Shown piece after piece: positions 10,944 through 24,027 of a stretch of 64,000 nucleotides of DNA. The stretch is from Gossypium raimondii (lineage: Eukaryota; Streptophyta; Magnoliopsida; Malvales; Malvaceae). The notes under the pieces were generated by a model, which saw only the letters and a program-made list of their open reading frames with translations, made no database searches and had not been told where the DNA came from. The first letter of the stretch is position 1, and each line of letters starts with the position of its first letter. The position numbers and the translations under genes were made by a program. The stretch spans positions 56,987,980 through 57,051,979 of the forward strand of contig NC_068575.1 of assembly GCF_025698545.1 (NCBI RefSeq), written 5' to 3'.

Positions 10944-13155
10944 TTTAACAACCCGTTTTTGGGTTAAATCAGAACAGCAGTTCTGAAACCACAAATCCGA
11001 AGTTAAAGTATAAATTTTATTATTATATTAAAGTTTGCATCATGATAGAATTATTAGGTGAAAATTTCGTGAAGAAATTTTATCGTTCGCATGCTTAATT
11101 TGATAAAAAAGGACTAAATCGCGTAACGTGTAAAATTTAGGTTCTATTAAAAAATGTGCCAATTTGCTATGAAATTAAAACATGAGTGGCCTTAAATGGT
11201 AATTAGACCATAATTATTTTTAGTGGACAAACTTGGACATTAATTAAGCATTATAAAGAATTATAAGTAAGGTTATTATGGTAATTAATAAAATAAACTT
11301 AAATTAAATTAAGGAAAAGAAAGACATCATCTTTCTTCTTGATTTTACTAACTGAATATTATTATCTTGGGAAGCCATTAAAGACCATCCAAGCATTCGG
11401 CCATCCTTAGTTCTCATGCATGTGAGTATTTTTCGTCCCGTTTTTAATGATTTCTATATTTTTTGAGTTGTTGTAGCTTAATCTAGCTAGCCCGTGTCTT
11501 CGATTTCAAAACTGTTAAAGATTTTGGTAGTTTCCATTGATGAGCTTATGTGTTCTTTGATGTTTAATGGTGAAATATGAATATTTGATGTTAGATTTTC
11601 ATATTTTATAAAGTGATTTTTTTAATGAAAATGCAAATTATGGATTAAATTGTAAAAAGATGAATATGTGGGGTTAAAAGTGTGAATAAATGTGAAATAT
11701 GGGCTACTAGGGGGCACTATAGTAATTCGGCCATGCATGAGTCTTGTTGAATTTTATGCATTTTGTGTATTTGTGAAATAGGGACTAAATTGTAAGAAAT
11801 GTGAAAGTTTAGGGTCAAAGTGCAAATTGGCTTAAATATGTGTTTTTGGACTGAATTGAATGATTATATGATTAAATGAGTTAATTTTGAATACATATAG
11901 ATCAAGAAAAGAGGAATCCGAAATGAGATTGGGGGAAAGACAAAATTATCGAGTAATCGATCTGATTCGTCAATTTCGAGCACGAGGTAAGTTCGTAATG
12001 TGATTTCATTATACTGTATGTTAAATGCTTTGATTATGCCTAAACTGTGATTTCGATATTTTCATTAATGTATGAATTGTAAATATGACTTTACGGATAT
12101 ACTCGAAGATAGAATCGACAAGCTAAAAATCTTGGTTGAAGCTTAAGAATAGAATTGGATACTTGTGAAATGTTATAAGTTGATATACCGATTTGACTTC
12201 GGGCCATGATATTAGAACTTCGGGTGCGATTTATTCCAATTTGGCTTCGGGCCATGCATATCGGATAAATTAGTTTCGGGCCATGATAATAGTTCTTTGG
12301 ATAAGTTACCTTGATTTGGCTACGGGCCATGGTATAGGTACTTATCATATGAGACATTTGAGTATCTGATTTCTATTCCGAATGGTTCAACAAGTAAATG
12401 AATGAGATGATTGAGAAAAAGGTTAGTACGAGACGATACAGGTACATACAAAACCTATTCGAGTATTTAATAGAGAAAGATAATGCAATGGTATTTGATC
12501 ATGTTTTAAGACATGAGAAAGGTTTGTTGTAATTGTATATATGGTGATGTTATGTACAATTAGTTGAATTGCATGTATTTGATGTATTGAATTATTCACT
12601 TACGAGCTTACTAAGTTATGAAGCTTACTTCGTGTTATTTTCTTATATTTTATAGAGAATAGCTGGGATCCAAAATTCGTTGAGAACATCATCGCGCTAT
12701 CGGACATCTAAGTTGGTACTTTTGAATTATATATCTATGGTATATGGCATGTATAAGCTAGTGTCATCTTGGTATGTTTTGAGTTATAATATTAGCCATG
12801 AGGTTTGGCATATAAAGGTTGGTGTGTATTTGGCCATATGAATTGGTTGTTTAAGTGTTGAGAAAATGCATGTTTGAACTTAAGATGAATTGATGGTTAT
12901 AGTAAGTTAAATTGATATACTTTTGAGTTAGTTTGATACTAAAATTGAAATGAAATGAACAAAGTTTATTAGATAACTTTTATATAGTATTATGAATGTT
13001 GTTGATCAATTTGATAAGTAAATGTTTTAGGCATGATTTAAATATGTTTGAATGTGAAAATGTGTTGGTTTCCATATTAATTGTAAATTGTCCGATAGGT
13101 CCACTAATGCTCCATAACCCTGTTCCGGTGATGGACACGGGTTAGGGGTGTTACA
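10944..13155 (+). mobile_element. Second gypsy-type solo LTR (2.2 kb) with target duplication
   Basis: The element begins at a slightly changed TGTAACAACCCG end and closes with GGGTTAGGGGTGTTACA at 13155. The flanks TTTCT (10939-10943) and TTTCC (13156-13160) agree at 4 of 5 positions, as expected for a 5-bp retrotransposon target duplication. There is no internal coding region. An imprecise array of GGGCCAT-bearing units lies at about 12195-12335. It belongs to the same broad family as 6036-9185 but is shorter and diverged. Age: moderate, judged from the imperfect flanks. Confidence 0.8.
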
Positions 13156-13160
13156 TTTCC

Positions 13161-14680
13161 GTTTTCAACAGATCCATTGAAGTTCTCAGATATGAAACTT
13201 GTTCAACAAAGATCTACGATATGTTCGTAGATGATGATGATATGGCCACAATGATTGTAATTTATTCCTTGAGACTGAGAACCTCCCAACCAGTTGAGTT
13301 ATTTGGAGAGTTAGTCGATCCCGAACCCGTTTAATTTGTCCCTCCAGTAAGTCAACATCACGAATTTAACTTTGATCTTAATGTCTGTTTTTAAGATAAG
13401 TTAGACTATGGAAGGACATCACAAACGCTCGGAAATCCAAACTACGGTGGAAGTCCATCTAACAACCCAATCCCAAGTCCTCGTCTAGAGATACATTCAA
13501 ATGTATTAGGCACCATAGCAGATAGTGATGAAGGGTCTGATAATAAAGATCAGTTCCACTATAATCTTGAAGAATTTAGTAACCCCGATTTGGATGAGGT
13601 CCCGAAATTTATATACGATGAAGGCGTGGTGGAAGTTCAAGATGTACACCTCTTTTAATCGAGAACATGGGATTTGATATATTTATACGGAATGATCTTG
13701 TGGCCCACATGTCGAGCGTAAACCCCAATGCGACACTTGCACGTGAGTTCCCCGAATACCCATATATAGTTCCTGCTCACTTGATGGGAGCAGCTTTAAA
13801 GGATAGAAAGTTGTTCGTAGGTCAACAATTCGATAATAAGAAAAATTGTGTTTATGCAAAAAAGCGATAAAATATGAAGTTGCTAGTAAACTACAAAGTA
13901 TTGAAGTCTACACAGACTTCATATGTTGGAGAATGTCGAATGGCTGATAGCGGTTGCACTGGCGAGTTCGGGCTACATTAATGCAAATGAACTCAAATGT
14001 GGAAAATCAGAAAATTAAAAGGGCATCATACATGCACAACTACACGTATGACGTAAGGACCCCCGCAAACTAAATGCAACAGCAATCAGCAACTGCATCA
14101 AGCTGCTGGTAAAAGACACGGCCACCATTCCTGTATCAGTCATTATTGTCGAAATGCAAGCTTAATTCAATTACAAGGTGTCTTACAGAAAAACATGATC
14201 AGCGAAATAAATGGCGATGGAGCAGTTGTATGGTAATTAGGATGTGTCATACAATGAACTTTAAGGATGGATAGTCGCGATGCAACAGTATGTGCCAAGT
14301 ACCGTGATTGATTTGCAGACATAGTCTTACAAAGGCCTAAATGGCTAACTACAAGCGAGGAGACAAGTTTTCCACCTATTGTTTTGGATGCTCGATCCAT
14401 GTGTTAGGGCATTATCCCACTGCAAATCGTTGGTGCAGGTTGATGGTACCTGACTTTATGATAAATATACGCAAATACTCCTAATTGCGGTTTACAGAAG
14501 TCGAAAAAATGAACCTATTGTCGATCATTTTTGTCATATTGGAGTCCGATAAATTCGAATTGTGAGAATTTTTCCTAAGGAACTTACGGAGGCATGTTGT
14601 TAGGTAAGACAACATTTGCATTATTCTGACAAATCGAAAGAACTAATTGTTGCGATTAGAAGTTTTAGGATTTCGTTGGG
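13161..14680 (+). pseudogene. Decayed Mutator-like (MuDR) transposase
   Basis: Plus-strand fragments match the plant MULE transposase in order. There is an acidic N-terminal region (about 13480-13640). A block at 13667-13870 contains MGFDIFIRNDLV, HLMGAALKDRK and a following NCVYA. A CxxxxxxGC-type zinc segment lies near 13930-13970, followed by stretches around 14100-14250 and 14400-14460 that recall the transposase core start (VQVDGTW-type, near 14430). The frame changes several times and carries stops, so no intact product is possible. The zinc-finger end of the family is not seen. The solo LTR abuts its 5' side. Confidence 0.65.
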
Positions 14681-16020
14681 TACTTCTTAGATTTGGGTAT
14701 AATTGTTTGTAATTACACCAAGGTGACATTTTTAGGTAACCATAGTAATTGGTTGGTCCCACCGAATTGGATGTAATTGGATCACCTCAATTACAATTTC
14801 CAATTCTTAGGGGGGGAGTGAGAATAAAAGTAATTATACAAGGAATTACATCCAAATCATATTTTAAAAAATTATTTTTATACAAGTTATAAATTTTGTA
14901 TTACAAACATGAACACGAATGAATGTTTGGGTTAGTTATAGTAAAAAAAAATCTTTTATTATAAATTCTAAAAATATATTATAAAATTAATTTGTGTATA
15001 TTATAAAATTATAACAAAAATTATATCATTTCAATCCTAACAAATTTCTAGAGTTACAACTAAAAGGTTTATTATAAAAAACAATTTATAAGTTATAAAA
15101 GTGTTATATATTATTAACATAATTTATTTATGTGTTCATGTTATATATTATTAAAATAATATACTTATTTTAAAAATGTTATAGCTTTTTATCATAACTT
15201 TGTTATAAATAATAATTTAATAAATTTATGGAAAAAATTATATTTTTATACGAAAAGTTACGAAAGTTATTGGACGATTTAAGGTTATATATTATAAAAA
15301 TATTAATATAATTTAATATAAAATATTAAAATAATTTAATATAAATTAATATAAAATATTTTACTATAATATTAAGATTAATATTAAATATTAATTTAAT
15401 ATAAAATATTATTTTAAATATTATTCTTTTATATTAAATTGATTTGAAAAATACATTAAAATATTAAATGGTATATTTGTTATTTGAGTTTTTTTTACTA
15501 TTACATATCTATCTCCTCAACTAAAATGTACCATTAACAAATTTTCGACACGGATACATATGGATCCTTATCATCCTAAAATGACTACTGTTATAAGTAT
15601 TAAATCAATATCGATTCATACGATCAATAATTGGGCCAAAGAAAGAACTTTTATTTAATTAGTTTCTTTCTATCATTATCAAGATGTTTGGTTTTAGTCA
15701 AAATTTGACCACAATTTTTACATCATTTAAAAATACTGCATTTCTATGCATACCATTTTATTCCTTGAATTGAAAGAAATTCATAATTCTTGCTGGGTGG
15801 CTAAGGGATAAAATATTTTCAAGAACAAATAAATCATAAACTTTTTGTCTTTTTGATCTCTTGCAATAAATTCATAAAAATAATTTTTATCAATATAAAT
15901 TTTTTCTTCGTGCATAAATACTTTTACCATACTTATTTTCTTTGATTTAACCAATTAACCAAATCACTGTTATAAATATTTAATTCCGTTAAATCCCTAT
16001 TCCAGTCAAACAAATCTTTC
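14681..16020. other. AT-rich intergenic DNA
   Basis: Very AT-rich, with many TATAAAAT and ATTAATATA runs, especially 14930-15480. A GC-richer piece at 14700-14830 shows AATTAC and GTAATT motifs repeated on both strands (for example near 14710, 14790 and 14850), possibly the end of a small inverted-repeat transposon. No gene is supported. Confidence 0.4.
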
Positions 16021-16263
16021 ATGCACACATCTTCAAAGTTTAGCGACGGAGCGAACTTTTTCTAAAACCACAGTTGGAGTTCGAATCTATGGTCAAAAGA
16101 AAGTAAGAGGTGTTAAACTACCCTTGAGTTAATTCATGTAATTGCAAGCTCAGCCAACAGAAAAAAAAGTATATAACCATGATTGAGCCAATAGGGTCAC
16201 TGACATAAGTTATGATTTGAATCTATACCCCATCTCTCTCTTTCTCTGGCTCTGTTTTATCTT

Positions 16264-16272
16264 TATATATAA
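16264..16272 (+). promoter_or_regulatory. TATA box of HD-Zip copy 2
   Basis: TATATATAA lies about 210 bp before the ATG at 16480 and aligns with the TATA boxes of the other copies. Confidence 0.6.
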
Positions 16273-16479
16273 TCCCATCATTTCCCAGTTCCACTGCACC
16301 AAAAGCAAAAAGGCTGTTAAAGCTCAAGCCGTTTTCTACCCTTTCATTTATTCCGTTTTACTTTTTCTCAGAAACCAAACACACAAGGGAGAAAACCCAG
16401 AAAGGAAGAGGAAAAAATAGAGAACTTCGATTGGTTCTGCTCTGGGGAAAGTGGAAGTTTTTAAGACAAAAAAGGAGAG

Positions 16480-17745
16480 ATGGATGATAAAGATGACGGT
16501 TTGGGGTTAAGTTTGAGCTTGGGATGTGCTCAGAATCAGCCCTCGTTGAAGCTAAATCTCATGCCTTTAGCTTCACCTTGCATGCAAAACCTTCAGCAGA
16601 GGAACATTTGGAATGAACTGTTTCAGTCTTCTGGTATGTTTTTCTCCCCTTTTCTTTCACCAGTTTACGGGGTTGTCATGTTTCATTCCTGTTTCTATTC
16701 CTTAATATGTTGAGATCTGATGTTTTATCGTCTCTTTCCATCTTTGGATTGCATTGCATATCTCTTGCGTTCATCACTGTGATTTGACCAACACAACGAA
16801 ATCAGTTTTTGTGATTGACCGTATGCATGCAGATGGACAGTTGGAAACAAGATCAGTTGCTGGTGGAATTGATGTGAACCAGGCACCGGCCTTGGCTGAA
16901 TGCGAGGAAGAAGATGGGGTCTCCTCGCCTAACAGCACCGTTTCAAGCATAGGTGGAAAGAGAAACGAGAGAGACCCTGTGTGCGATGAAACCGAGGCTG
17001 AGAGACCGTCTTGCTCTCGTTCCAGTGACGATGAAGATGGCGGGGGTGCTGGTGACGATGCCTCGAGGAAGAAGCTTAGGCTTTCAAAGGAACAGTCGTT
17101 GGTGCTTGAAGAAACCTTCAAGGAACATAGCACCCTTAATCCGGTTAGTTAACGATTAGTCTTTAAAACGTCAGGTAGTTTAACAATTTGATATTTGAAG
17201 TGAAATGTTGGAGTTGTGTTTTATGATACAGAAACAAAAGTTGGCACTGGCAATGCAATTGAATCTGAGGCCTAGGCAAGTGGAGGTTTGGTTCCAGAAC
17301 AGAAGAGCAAGGTGAGTTTGTTATGTTTTATTTCTTCAATTAATTGTTGAGGGTATTCTGAAGGGAAATCAAAACTCAGCATTGTTTTTCTTCATTGGTG
17401 CAAACGTTCAGGACAAAATTGAAGCAGACGGAAGTTGACTGTGAGTATCTAAAAAGATGTTGCGACAATCTAACAGAGGAAAACAGAAGGCTTCAGAAGG
17501 AAGTGCAAGAGCTTAGAGCATTAAAACTCTCCCCACAGCTCTACACCCACATCAACCCTCCCACAACCCTCACCATGTGCCCTTCTTGCGAACGTGTGGC
17601 TATTGCTTCTTCTTCGTCTTCATCCTTGGCTGCTTCCTCTGCCCCTAACTCAAAGCATCAAAGGCCGGTACCCGCTAGTTCTTGGGCTGCATTGCCATTG
17701 CCTGTTACTCATCGACCCTTCAATGCTCCTGCTTCTAGACCATAA
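16480..17745 (+). CDS. HAT3: HD-Zip class II transcription factor, HAT3-like, copy 2
   Basis: Exons are 16480-16633, 16833-17143, 17232-17311 and 17412-17745, all with GT-AG borders, giving 292 residues without interruption. It has the same EAR motif, homeodomain, leucine zipper and CPSCE motif as copy 1. It keeps the canonical TKLK after the homeodomain, so of the three copies it has the most conserved DNA-binding and zipper junction. Residue 2 is Asp where the others have Gly, and CPSCERVA is followed by Ile. Its role is inferred from HAT3/ATHB4: a nuclear repressor that binds CAATNATTG-type sites as a dimer. Promoter and introns closely match the other copies, so the copies may be co-expressed. 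Confidence 0.93.
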
Positions 17746-18957
17746 TTCCAATGGTTTTGGGAGTATATAACTATCAAAATATCAATTATCGTGGTTAGGA
17801 CGGAGTTAACTCTGATCAGATTCCTGTTGTTTTCCAGAGCTCTGTTAAAGCGTTTCCCAACAAAGGATAGCATAGGATGAAGGAAAAATCTACTAAATTG
17901 AAATCATAATATGATTTGTTCATGTCATCTAATCTCTTGGATAGTTTCTAGAAAAGAGATGCCATCAACACCAGATCTCTTGAATAGTCTCTAGGAAAAA
18001 GAAGCATTACAATGATGAAAGCAATGACTAGCTCTCTGTCAGCTTCTCATGGATCACATATGGGACGATCTCCGGTTGGGAAATCCTCTCTATACAAGTA
18101 TCTGGAAAATAACGTAACAATCATGACCTTGTTAGTCATTTGCAATGTCAAATCCACAAGTACGGAGCATATTCGATTTGGTCATTCTAGAAAAAAACTA
18201 TCAGGTAATGATTAGTCAACAGAAGGAGAGGCTAGTTAGTAATCGTAGTTTCAACATTTTTTTATAGCCAGCAAGCCCCAATGAACAACTATCCAATTCA
18301 CCGTCTGCAAAGCCAAAATCCAAAATAGAAAAAAAGTTTGTATTTCTGTGATTATATAAAAGGAAATCTGTTTTTGTTTTTTTGTCAAATCTTTGCATTG
18401 GTTGTCCTGGGTCATGGGGGCAGAGCCCTCGAGTGCAATTTTAAGAGCTTCAACGGGTTCATCCCAATTTAATTAAGGTTTCTTTTTATTTCCTTCCAAC
18501 GACGTCGTCCCCCCACTTTGACCCAAAAGGATCACCCTTTTTTCTCTCCTGGAGCGACAATGCAACGTAGGCCAATTTGGTCATTTAACTCAACGGCCAT
18601 GACATTTATTACAATAGTTATTACTTTTTAATTCCTGATGTTTGTTTGTGTTTTGAAATAAATGCAAGCCAGCTGTTTTTCTAAAAATAATAATAATTTA
18701 ACTTTACTCTCTTTGCAACCGGACCATTATTTTCCTTTCTTTTGTTTTTCTAAAAATAATAATAATTTAACTTTACTCTCTTTGCAACCGGACCATTATT
18801 TTCCTTGCTTTCAAAGTCTTCCTTCCTTTCCTCAATCAATCAAAGTATCGTTTAATACATCTTCCCCCCCCCCCCCCCTCATTTTCACTTCACTTACCAA
18901 AAGAAGAAGAGAAACCCAACAAACAAGCTGAAGCAGAGAAGCTTTTGCACTTTATTA
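17746..18957. other. Spacer and promoter between HD-Zip copy 2 and DUF761 copy A
   Basis: No gene is supported. 17746-17885 is the HD-Zip 3' flank. About 17885-18490 is unique to this block. From about 18495 the sequence matches the promoter of the other DUF761 copy at about 24228. A C-homopolymer lies near 18866-18880, in the presumed leader. Confidence 0.5.
18675..18806. repeat. Tandem duplication (69-bp period) in the DUF761 promoter
   Basis: Units start at 18675 and 18744 and share GTTTTTCTAAAAATAATAA and CTTTGCAACCGGACCATTAT. A more diverged form of the same duplication occurs at about 24405-24530 in the other block, so it predates the block duplication. Confidence 0.85.
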
Positions 18958-20624
18958 ATGGCGGATTCAGATCCTCCCTTCACAAGGGCCAACAGCATAC
19001 ACAGAAACAATGATAGTAATAACTACGCGCTCTTTCTTGGTAAGTTGCTGTTTTTTGCTTTCTTACTCATTGCAATCCCATTGTTCCCTTCCCAACCTCC
19101 AGATTTCATAAACCAAACAGTACTCAACAAGTTTTGGGAACTTCTTCATCTTATGTTCATTGGCATTGCTGTTTCTTATGGCTTGTTCGGTCGTAGATAT
19201 ATTGATAATGGTAATCTTGATGATTCTCAATCGCATGCTTCTGGAATGTTCCATGTTTCGTCTATATTTGAAGATGGTTTTGATCATTCCATGCACTGTA
19301 GTGGACAGGGTAAAGCTGGATGTTTTAATGTTAAAAATGGTAGCTTTGACAACCCTTACGAGGAAAATGTTGTTCAAGCTTGGAGTTCAAAGTATGTCCA
19401 AGGGGAACCCACGGTTGTGCTGGCTCAACCACATTGTGGTGTCGAAAAGTATGGTGAATTGATTTCGTTTAGAGATGATAAACCTTTGGGGTTGCCTGTT
19501 AGGAGTTTAAAATCCAGGGCTATGAGTCCTGAATTTGGCAATGGATCGAGTGATTCTTCGGGTCCGAGTGTGATGGATTCATCGGATGGTTCCGATAAGA
19601 GTGAAAATGGGAGCTTTAGTGATTTGACTCGCGAAAATTTGGAGGGGAAGTCGAACAAGAGTGGTGCTTTGGGTTCTCCGATGCCTTGGCGTTGGAGATC
19701 AGGAAGGGTGAGACAACGATTTGACGGTGGTAGTGTCACACGCCCTTCTCATTTCAGGCCTCTCTCAGTTGACGAATCTCAATTTCAATCACTCAAATCA
19801 CGGTCTTTACACTCCCAACTCGCTTCCCAATCACATTCACCGAGTAGCTTGTCTCCCTCGCATCCCAGTTCTTCAGAACCACCAAAATCCAAAATGATTG
19901 AATCCCTGAAGGAAAGGAATCCCAGCCAGTCTTTTCCTCTGCCTTCACCATTAAAAAGACGGAAGCCAGTAATTGCATCGCATTCTCGGCAGTATAGTGA
20001 TGGCTCCTTATTGGGGACCCGCTCAAGGAAATGCTTTGAGGATGAATGGGAGGAATTCTGTGACAGCAAAAAGGATGATGGTTCATCAACCAACAAAGAA
20101 AGGGTCTCAAGTTATCCCTTGAAATTTGATGCAAAGCCTATAGCTCCTCCAAGGCTTCCTCAAGAGGGAAGTCTGTTCGAACCTTTAGAGGCAGTGGCAT
20201 TACCATAGTTGGGTCTGGGGATGCCGGAGAGAAGCAGGAAAATCATACAAAGGGATGTGATGAAATTGAAGAGGTTGAGGGTTACAAAGGTGGAAGTGAC
20301 CCAAAATTAGGAGATTGTAATCCCTCGGTTGTGTTCAACAGGCAGAATCTTGGAGGTAATGCTTACATGCCAAACCCAACATATTCCAGAAACCGGAACC
20401 AAGAGTTTGCGGAGAATTCCGAGTCGGAGAGAGAGGATGAAGATTTTGGAGAAAGGTCAGATGAAGCAACCATGTCCGGAGCTACGAGTGTAGCAGGAAG
20501 TGATACTTATGAGGTTGATAGGAAGGCTGGTGAGTTTATAGCCAAGTTCAGAGAGCAGATTAGGCTTCAAAGAACAACATCAATTGAAACACTAAAAGGG
20601 TTCAACGTGAATTTTTTAGAGTGA
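18958..20624 (+). pseudogene. DUF4408/DUF761 protein gene, copy A, truncated by a frameshift
   Basis: The open frame runs 18958-20208 (416 residues), against 555 in copy B at 24681-26348. The two agree closely until about 20146, where copy A has CTCC and copy B CTCCC: one C is missing. Copy A then ends about 60 bases later. The remaining coding sequence, including the C-terminal DUF761 motif, stays readable in another frame to 20624. The N-terminus keeps two hydrophobic segments (about residues 24-43 and 59-77, DUF4408 type). The truncated form could still be made and inserted in a membrane, but it lacks the DUF761 end. The gene is intronless. Function is unknown; related proteins are often called cotton fibre-expressed proteins. 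An assembly error at the C run is possible. Confidence 0.8.
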
Positions 20625-20735
20625 AAGTATTTGGTGGCTGTAAATTTCTAATAGAAGAGTTATATCACTCGTCACTCTTAGGAAGTTGAGGATTCTTCAT
20701 TCTCGTAGTCCTAGCGTGGTGACCTTAATATTTGT

Positions 20736-22388
20736 CATTCTATAATGTCTTTCTTTATATGGTTGAAGATATGATTTGTTAGTATTATTCTTTTTTGTTT
20801 GAGCAAGTTCATGAAAAACCATGTTCAATTAATTGTTACAAACATGTGTTGGATAATTAATTCAAAAGCTGGACAAATTTATTGAGTTTTCGTGTATCGC
20901 CCTTTTGATACATTCATTTTATTTACAGATGGATATGAGATAAGTGTCGCTAGAGATGCATGGGTTGGGTCACCAATCTCAGGAAATTTTGAACAAAAAT
21001 ATAAATTCAAAAAGTGTGATTGGACAAAATAAGAGAGATCTATTTTCTAAACGGGTTGATTTTTGGGTAAGTTTTTTTTACTCAGGCTTGATTCGACCCG
21101 AATTTGACAAAAAAAAATAGTTGCTTTTTGTTGTTATTTTGGTGTCATATTATTATTATATTATTATTATTTTGTTGTTATTGATTGAAAATTGTATAGC
21201 TGTTGTTTTATTATTAATTTTACTATTATTTTAAAAGTATTTGCTTGTTAAGTTGTACCTTTCTTAGTTTATTTTGCTCGGATTTTTTAAATTTTAAATT
21301 TTAAATTATTCAATTCATAATAGTTAATCGAATATCCACAAATATCCAAATTCATATATCCTTATTTGTGTTTAGGTGAGAGCTTATAATTTAACCAACT
21401 TAAATTTAATAAATTAATTTACTGACATATGCCTTAATTGACCTAAACGAACGACTTAATATCGGTGGGTTAATTAAATCTAAATAAAAACCAATTAAAA
21501 AACTTTTCACCCAAATGCAAAAGCTAGGGTTTAGCTGCTTTTGCCTTTTAACTTGTGTTTGAGAGTGAAGATTATTAATTGAATTATTTAAATATTTCAT
21601 GTATAATTATGTTAAATTATTTAAATCTTATTTATTATTATATTTAATTTTAAAAATAATTTATATTAATTACTTCAAGATTTTTAAAAATTTTATTTTA
21701 TGGTTATATTAAATTATTTAAATATCATATAATTTAACTAATTTTTATATATATTTTAGAAACTTAAAATTTAATTACCATTTAAAATGTTTATATATAT
21801 GATCAACTTAATACTATAGTTAGTTTTATGAATATGAATTTAGTACAATATTAAAGAAATCCCAAACAATTAAGCTCCATCTGGAACACCATCTATATTC
21901 CATAGTAAGAGGTATATCGTTTTCGAGAATTTTCCTTACGTAGAACGGAGGATCCACGAAATCACGCAGAAGTCCAGGAACGTCCCTTGCCTCCTTCATG
22001 ATACAATCTGCAACTTTATTTTTGTCTCTCAAAATGTCTCGGAATTTCACCTGCCATTCTTTAGAACACCATGCATGAATCTTCAAATTTCAGTAACCAT
22101 GACTGCTGCTAGACCATTTCGCAGAGTACCGATTAACGGTGTGTTATCACTTTCTATCCCCATCTGTCTCAAATATTGTGCCCAAGTTGGTTTTAATCTT
22201 TCAAGCATTGTGTAACAATTTTATTTTCAAATATTATTTTGATACATATTTGTGAATATTAATATTTAATATTCACGAATTTAGTATAAAAATATAATGA
22301 GTTTTTATTATTTAAAAAGTTAGACAAGAAACAAATGTATAGAGACTAAGTGAGTGGTTTTGGAAATTGTTTTTGGAAGAAAGAAAAA
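20736..22388. other. AT-rich spacer between duplicated blocks
   Basis: Apart from the LINE fragment at 21826-22210 this is AT-rich DNA with no supported gene. A long ATTATT-type run lies near 21145-21240. Confidence 0.45.
21826..22210 (-). mobile_element. LINE fragment: RNase H-like C-terminal domain
   Basis: The minus-strand frame 21826-22086 reads KEWQVKFRDILRDKNKVAD and then a DPPFYV stretch. It matches the end of the RNase H-like domain (RVT_3) of plant LINEs, where W.v.f.hi.Re.N.vAD is conserved. Upstream bases to about 22210 look like the preceding part of the domain in other frames. No reverse transcriptase or poly(A) tail is visible, so this is a short dead fragment. Confidence 0.55.
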
Positions 22389-22546
22389 GGTGTTGAACTT
22401 GCGTTAAGTTAATTCATGCAATTGCAAGCTCAGCCAAGAGAAAAGGGTTATATAATCATGATTGAGCCAATAGGGTCACTGACATAAGTTATGATTTGAA
22501 TCTATATAAGTCATGATTGAGCCAATTGCAAGCTCTGTTTTATCTC

Positions 22547-22555
22547 TATATATAA
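22547..22555 (+). promoter_or_regulatory. TATA box of HD-Zip copy 3
   Basis: TATATATAA lies about 210 bp before the ATG at 22766, in the same place as in the other two copies. Transcription may therefore persist although the coding region is interrupted. Confidence 0.55.
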
Positions 22556-22765
22556 GTCCCACCCTTTCCCTGTCCCACTGCACCAAAAGCAAAAAGGCTG
22601 CTAAAGCTCAAGCCATTTTCTACCCTTTCTTTTCTTCCGCTTTGCTTTTTCTCAGAAACCAAACACACAAGGAAGAAAACCCAGAAAGGAAGAGGAAAAA
22701 ACAGAGAACTTTGATTGGTTCTGCTCTGGGGAAAGTGGAAGTTTTTAAGACAAAAAAAAGGAGAG

Positions 22766-24027
22766 ATGGGTGATAAAGATGACGGTTTGGGGTTAAGTTT
22801 GAGCTTGGGATGTGCTCAGAATCAGCCCTCGTTGAAGCTAAATCTCATGCCTTTAGCTTTACCTTCCATGCAAAATCTTCAGCAGAGGAACATTTGGAAT
22901 GAACTGTTTCAGTCTTCTGGTATGTTTTTCTCCCCTTTTCTTTCACCAGTTTACGGGGTTGTCATGTTTCATTCCTGTTTCTATTCCTTAATATGTTGAG
23001 ATCTGATGTTTTATCGTCGCTTTCCATCATTGGATTGCATTGCATATCTCTTACATTCATCACTGTGATTTGACCAACACAACGAAATGAGTTTTGTGAT
23101 TGACCGTATGCATGCAGATGGACAGTTGGAAACAAGATCAGTTGCTGGTGGAATTGATGTGAACAAGGCACCGGCCTTGGCTGAATGCGAGGAAGATGGG
23201 GTTTCCTCGCCTAACAGCACCGTTTCAAGCATAGGTGGGAAGAGAAACGGGAGAGACCCTGTGTGCGATGAAACCGAGGCTGAGACACCGTCTTGCTCTC
23301 GTTCCAGTGACGATGAAGATGGCGGGGGTGCTGGTGACGATGCCTCGAGGAAGAAGCTTAGGCTTTCAAAGGAACAGTAGTTGGTGCTTGATGAAACCTT
23401 CAAGGAACATAGCACCCTTAATCCGGTTAGTTAACGATTAGTCTTTAAAACGTCAGGTAGTTTAACAATTTGATATTTGAAGTGAAATGTTGGAGTTGTG
23501 TTTTATGATACAGAAGCAAAAGTTGGCACTGGCAATGCAATTGAATCTGAGGCCTAGGCAAGTGGAGATTTGGTTCCAGAACAGAAGAGCAAGGTAAGTT
23601 TGTTATGTTTTATTTCTTCAATTAATTGTTGAGGGTATTCCGAAGGGAAATGAAAACTCAGCATTGTTTTTCTTCATTGGTGCAAACGTTCAGGAAAAGG
23701 TTGAAGCAAACGGAAGTTGACTGTGAGTATCTAAAAAGATGTTGCGACAATCTAACAGAGGAAAGCAGAAGGCTTCAGAAGGAAGTGCAAGAACTTCGAG
23801 CATTAAAACTCTCCCCACAGCTATACACCCACATCAACCCTCCCACAACCCTCACCATGTGCCCTTCTTGTGAACGTGTGGCCGTTGCTTCTTCTTCGTC
23901 CTCATCCTTGGCTGCTTCCTCTGCCCCTAACTCAAAGCATCAAAGGCCGGTACCCGCTAGTTCTTGGGCTGCATTGCCATTGCCTGTTACTCATCGACCC
24001 TTAAATGCCCCTGCTTCTAGACCATAA
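22766..24027 (+). pseudogene. HAT3: HD-Zip class II, HAT3-like, copy 3, with premature stop in the homeodomain
   Basis: Exons correspond to 22766-22919, 23118-23425, 23514-23593 and 23694-24027, and the splice borders are intact. One codon is missing in the acidic run of exon 2, without a frame change. At 23378-23380 a Ser codon (TCG in copies 1 and 2) is TAG, stopping translation at codon 139 in the first helix of the homeodomain. The product would keep the EAR motif but no DNA-binding domain or zipper. Other differences: VEVWF is VEIWF, and TKLK is KRLK. The open, otherwise well-kept reading frame implies the stop is recent. A short EAR-bearing peptide is conceivable but unproven. Confidence 0.88.

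Larger units (their letters stand above)
16021..20735 (+). repeat. Duplicated block, copy 2 (HD-Zip plus DUF4408/DUF761 gene)
   Basis: The block matches 22389-26455 over both genes and their promoters. About 600 bp between the genes (roughly 17885-18490) has no counterpart in copy 3, where about 60 unrelated bases stand instead. The two genes are in the same orientation, about 1.2 kb apart. The high similarity, including introns and flanks, points to recent tandem duplication. Confidence 0.88.

Noticed and set aside
19063-20134. Several overlapping frames within the DUF761 genes, both strands (also 24786-25857)
   Set aside because: They are shadows of the long conserved frame; only the plus-strand frame has the domain pattern and correct ends.
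22513-22773. Open frame ahead of HD-Zip copy 3 (and similar frames at 2977 and 16217)
   Set aside because: They lie in the transcribed leader, differ in length between copies and change more than the coding exons do.
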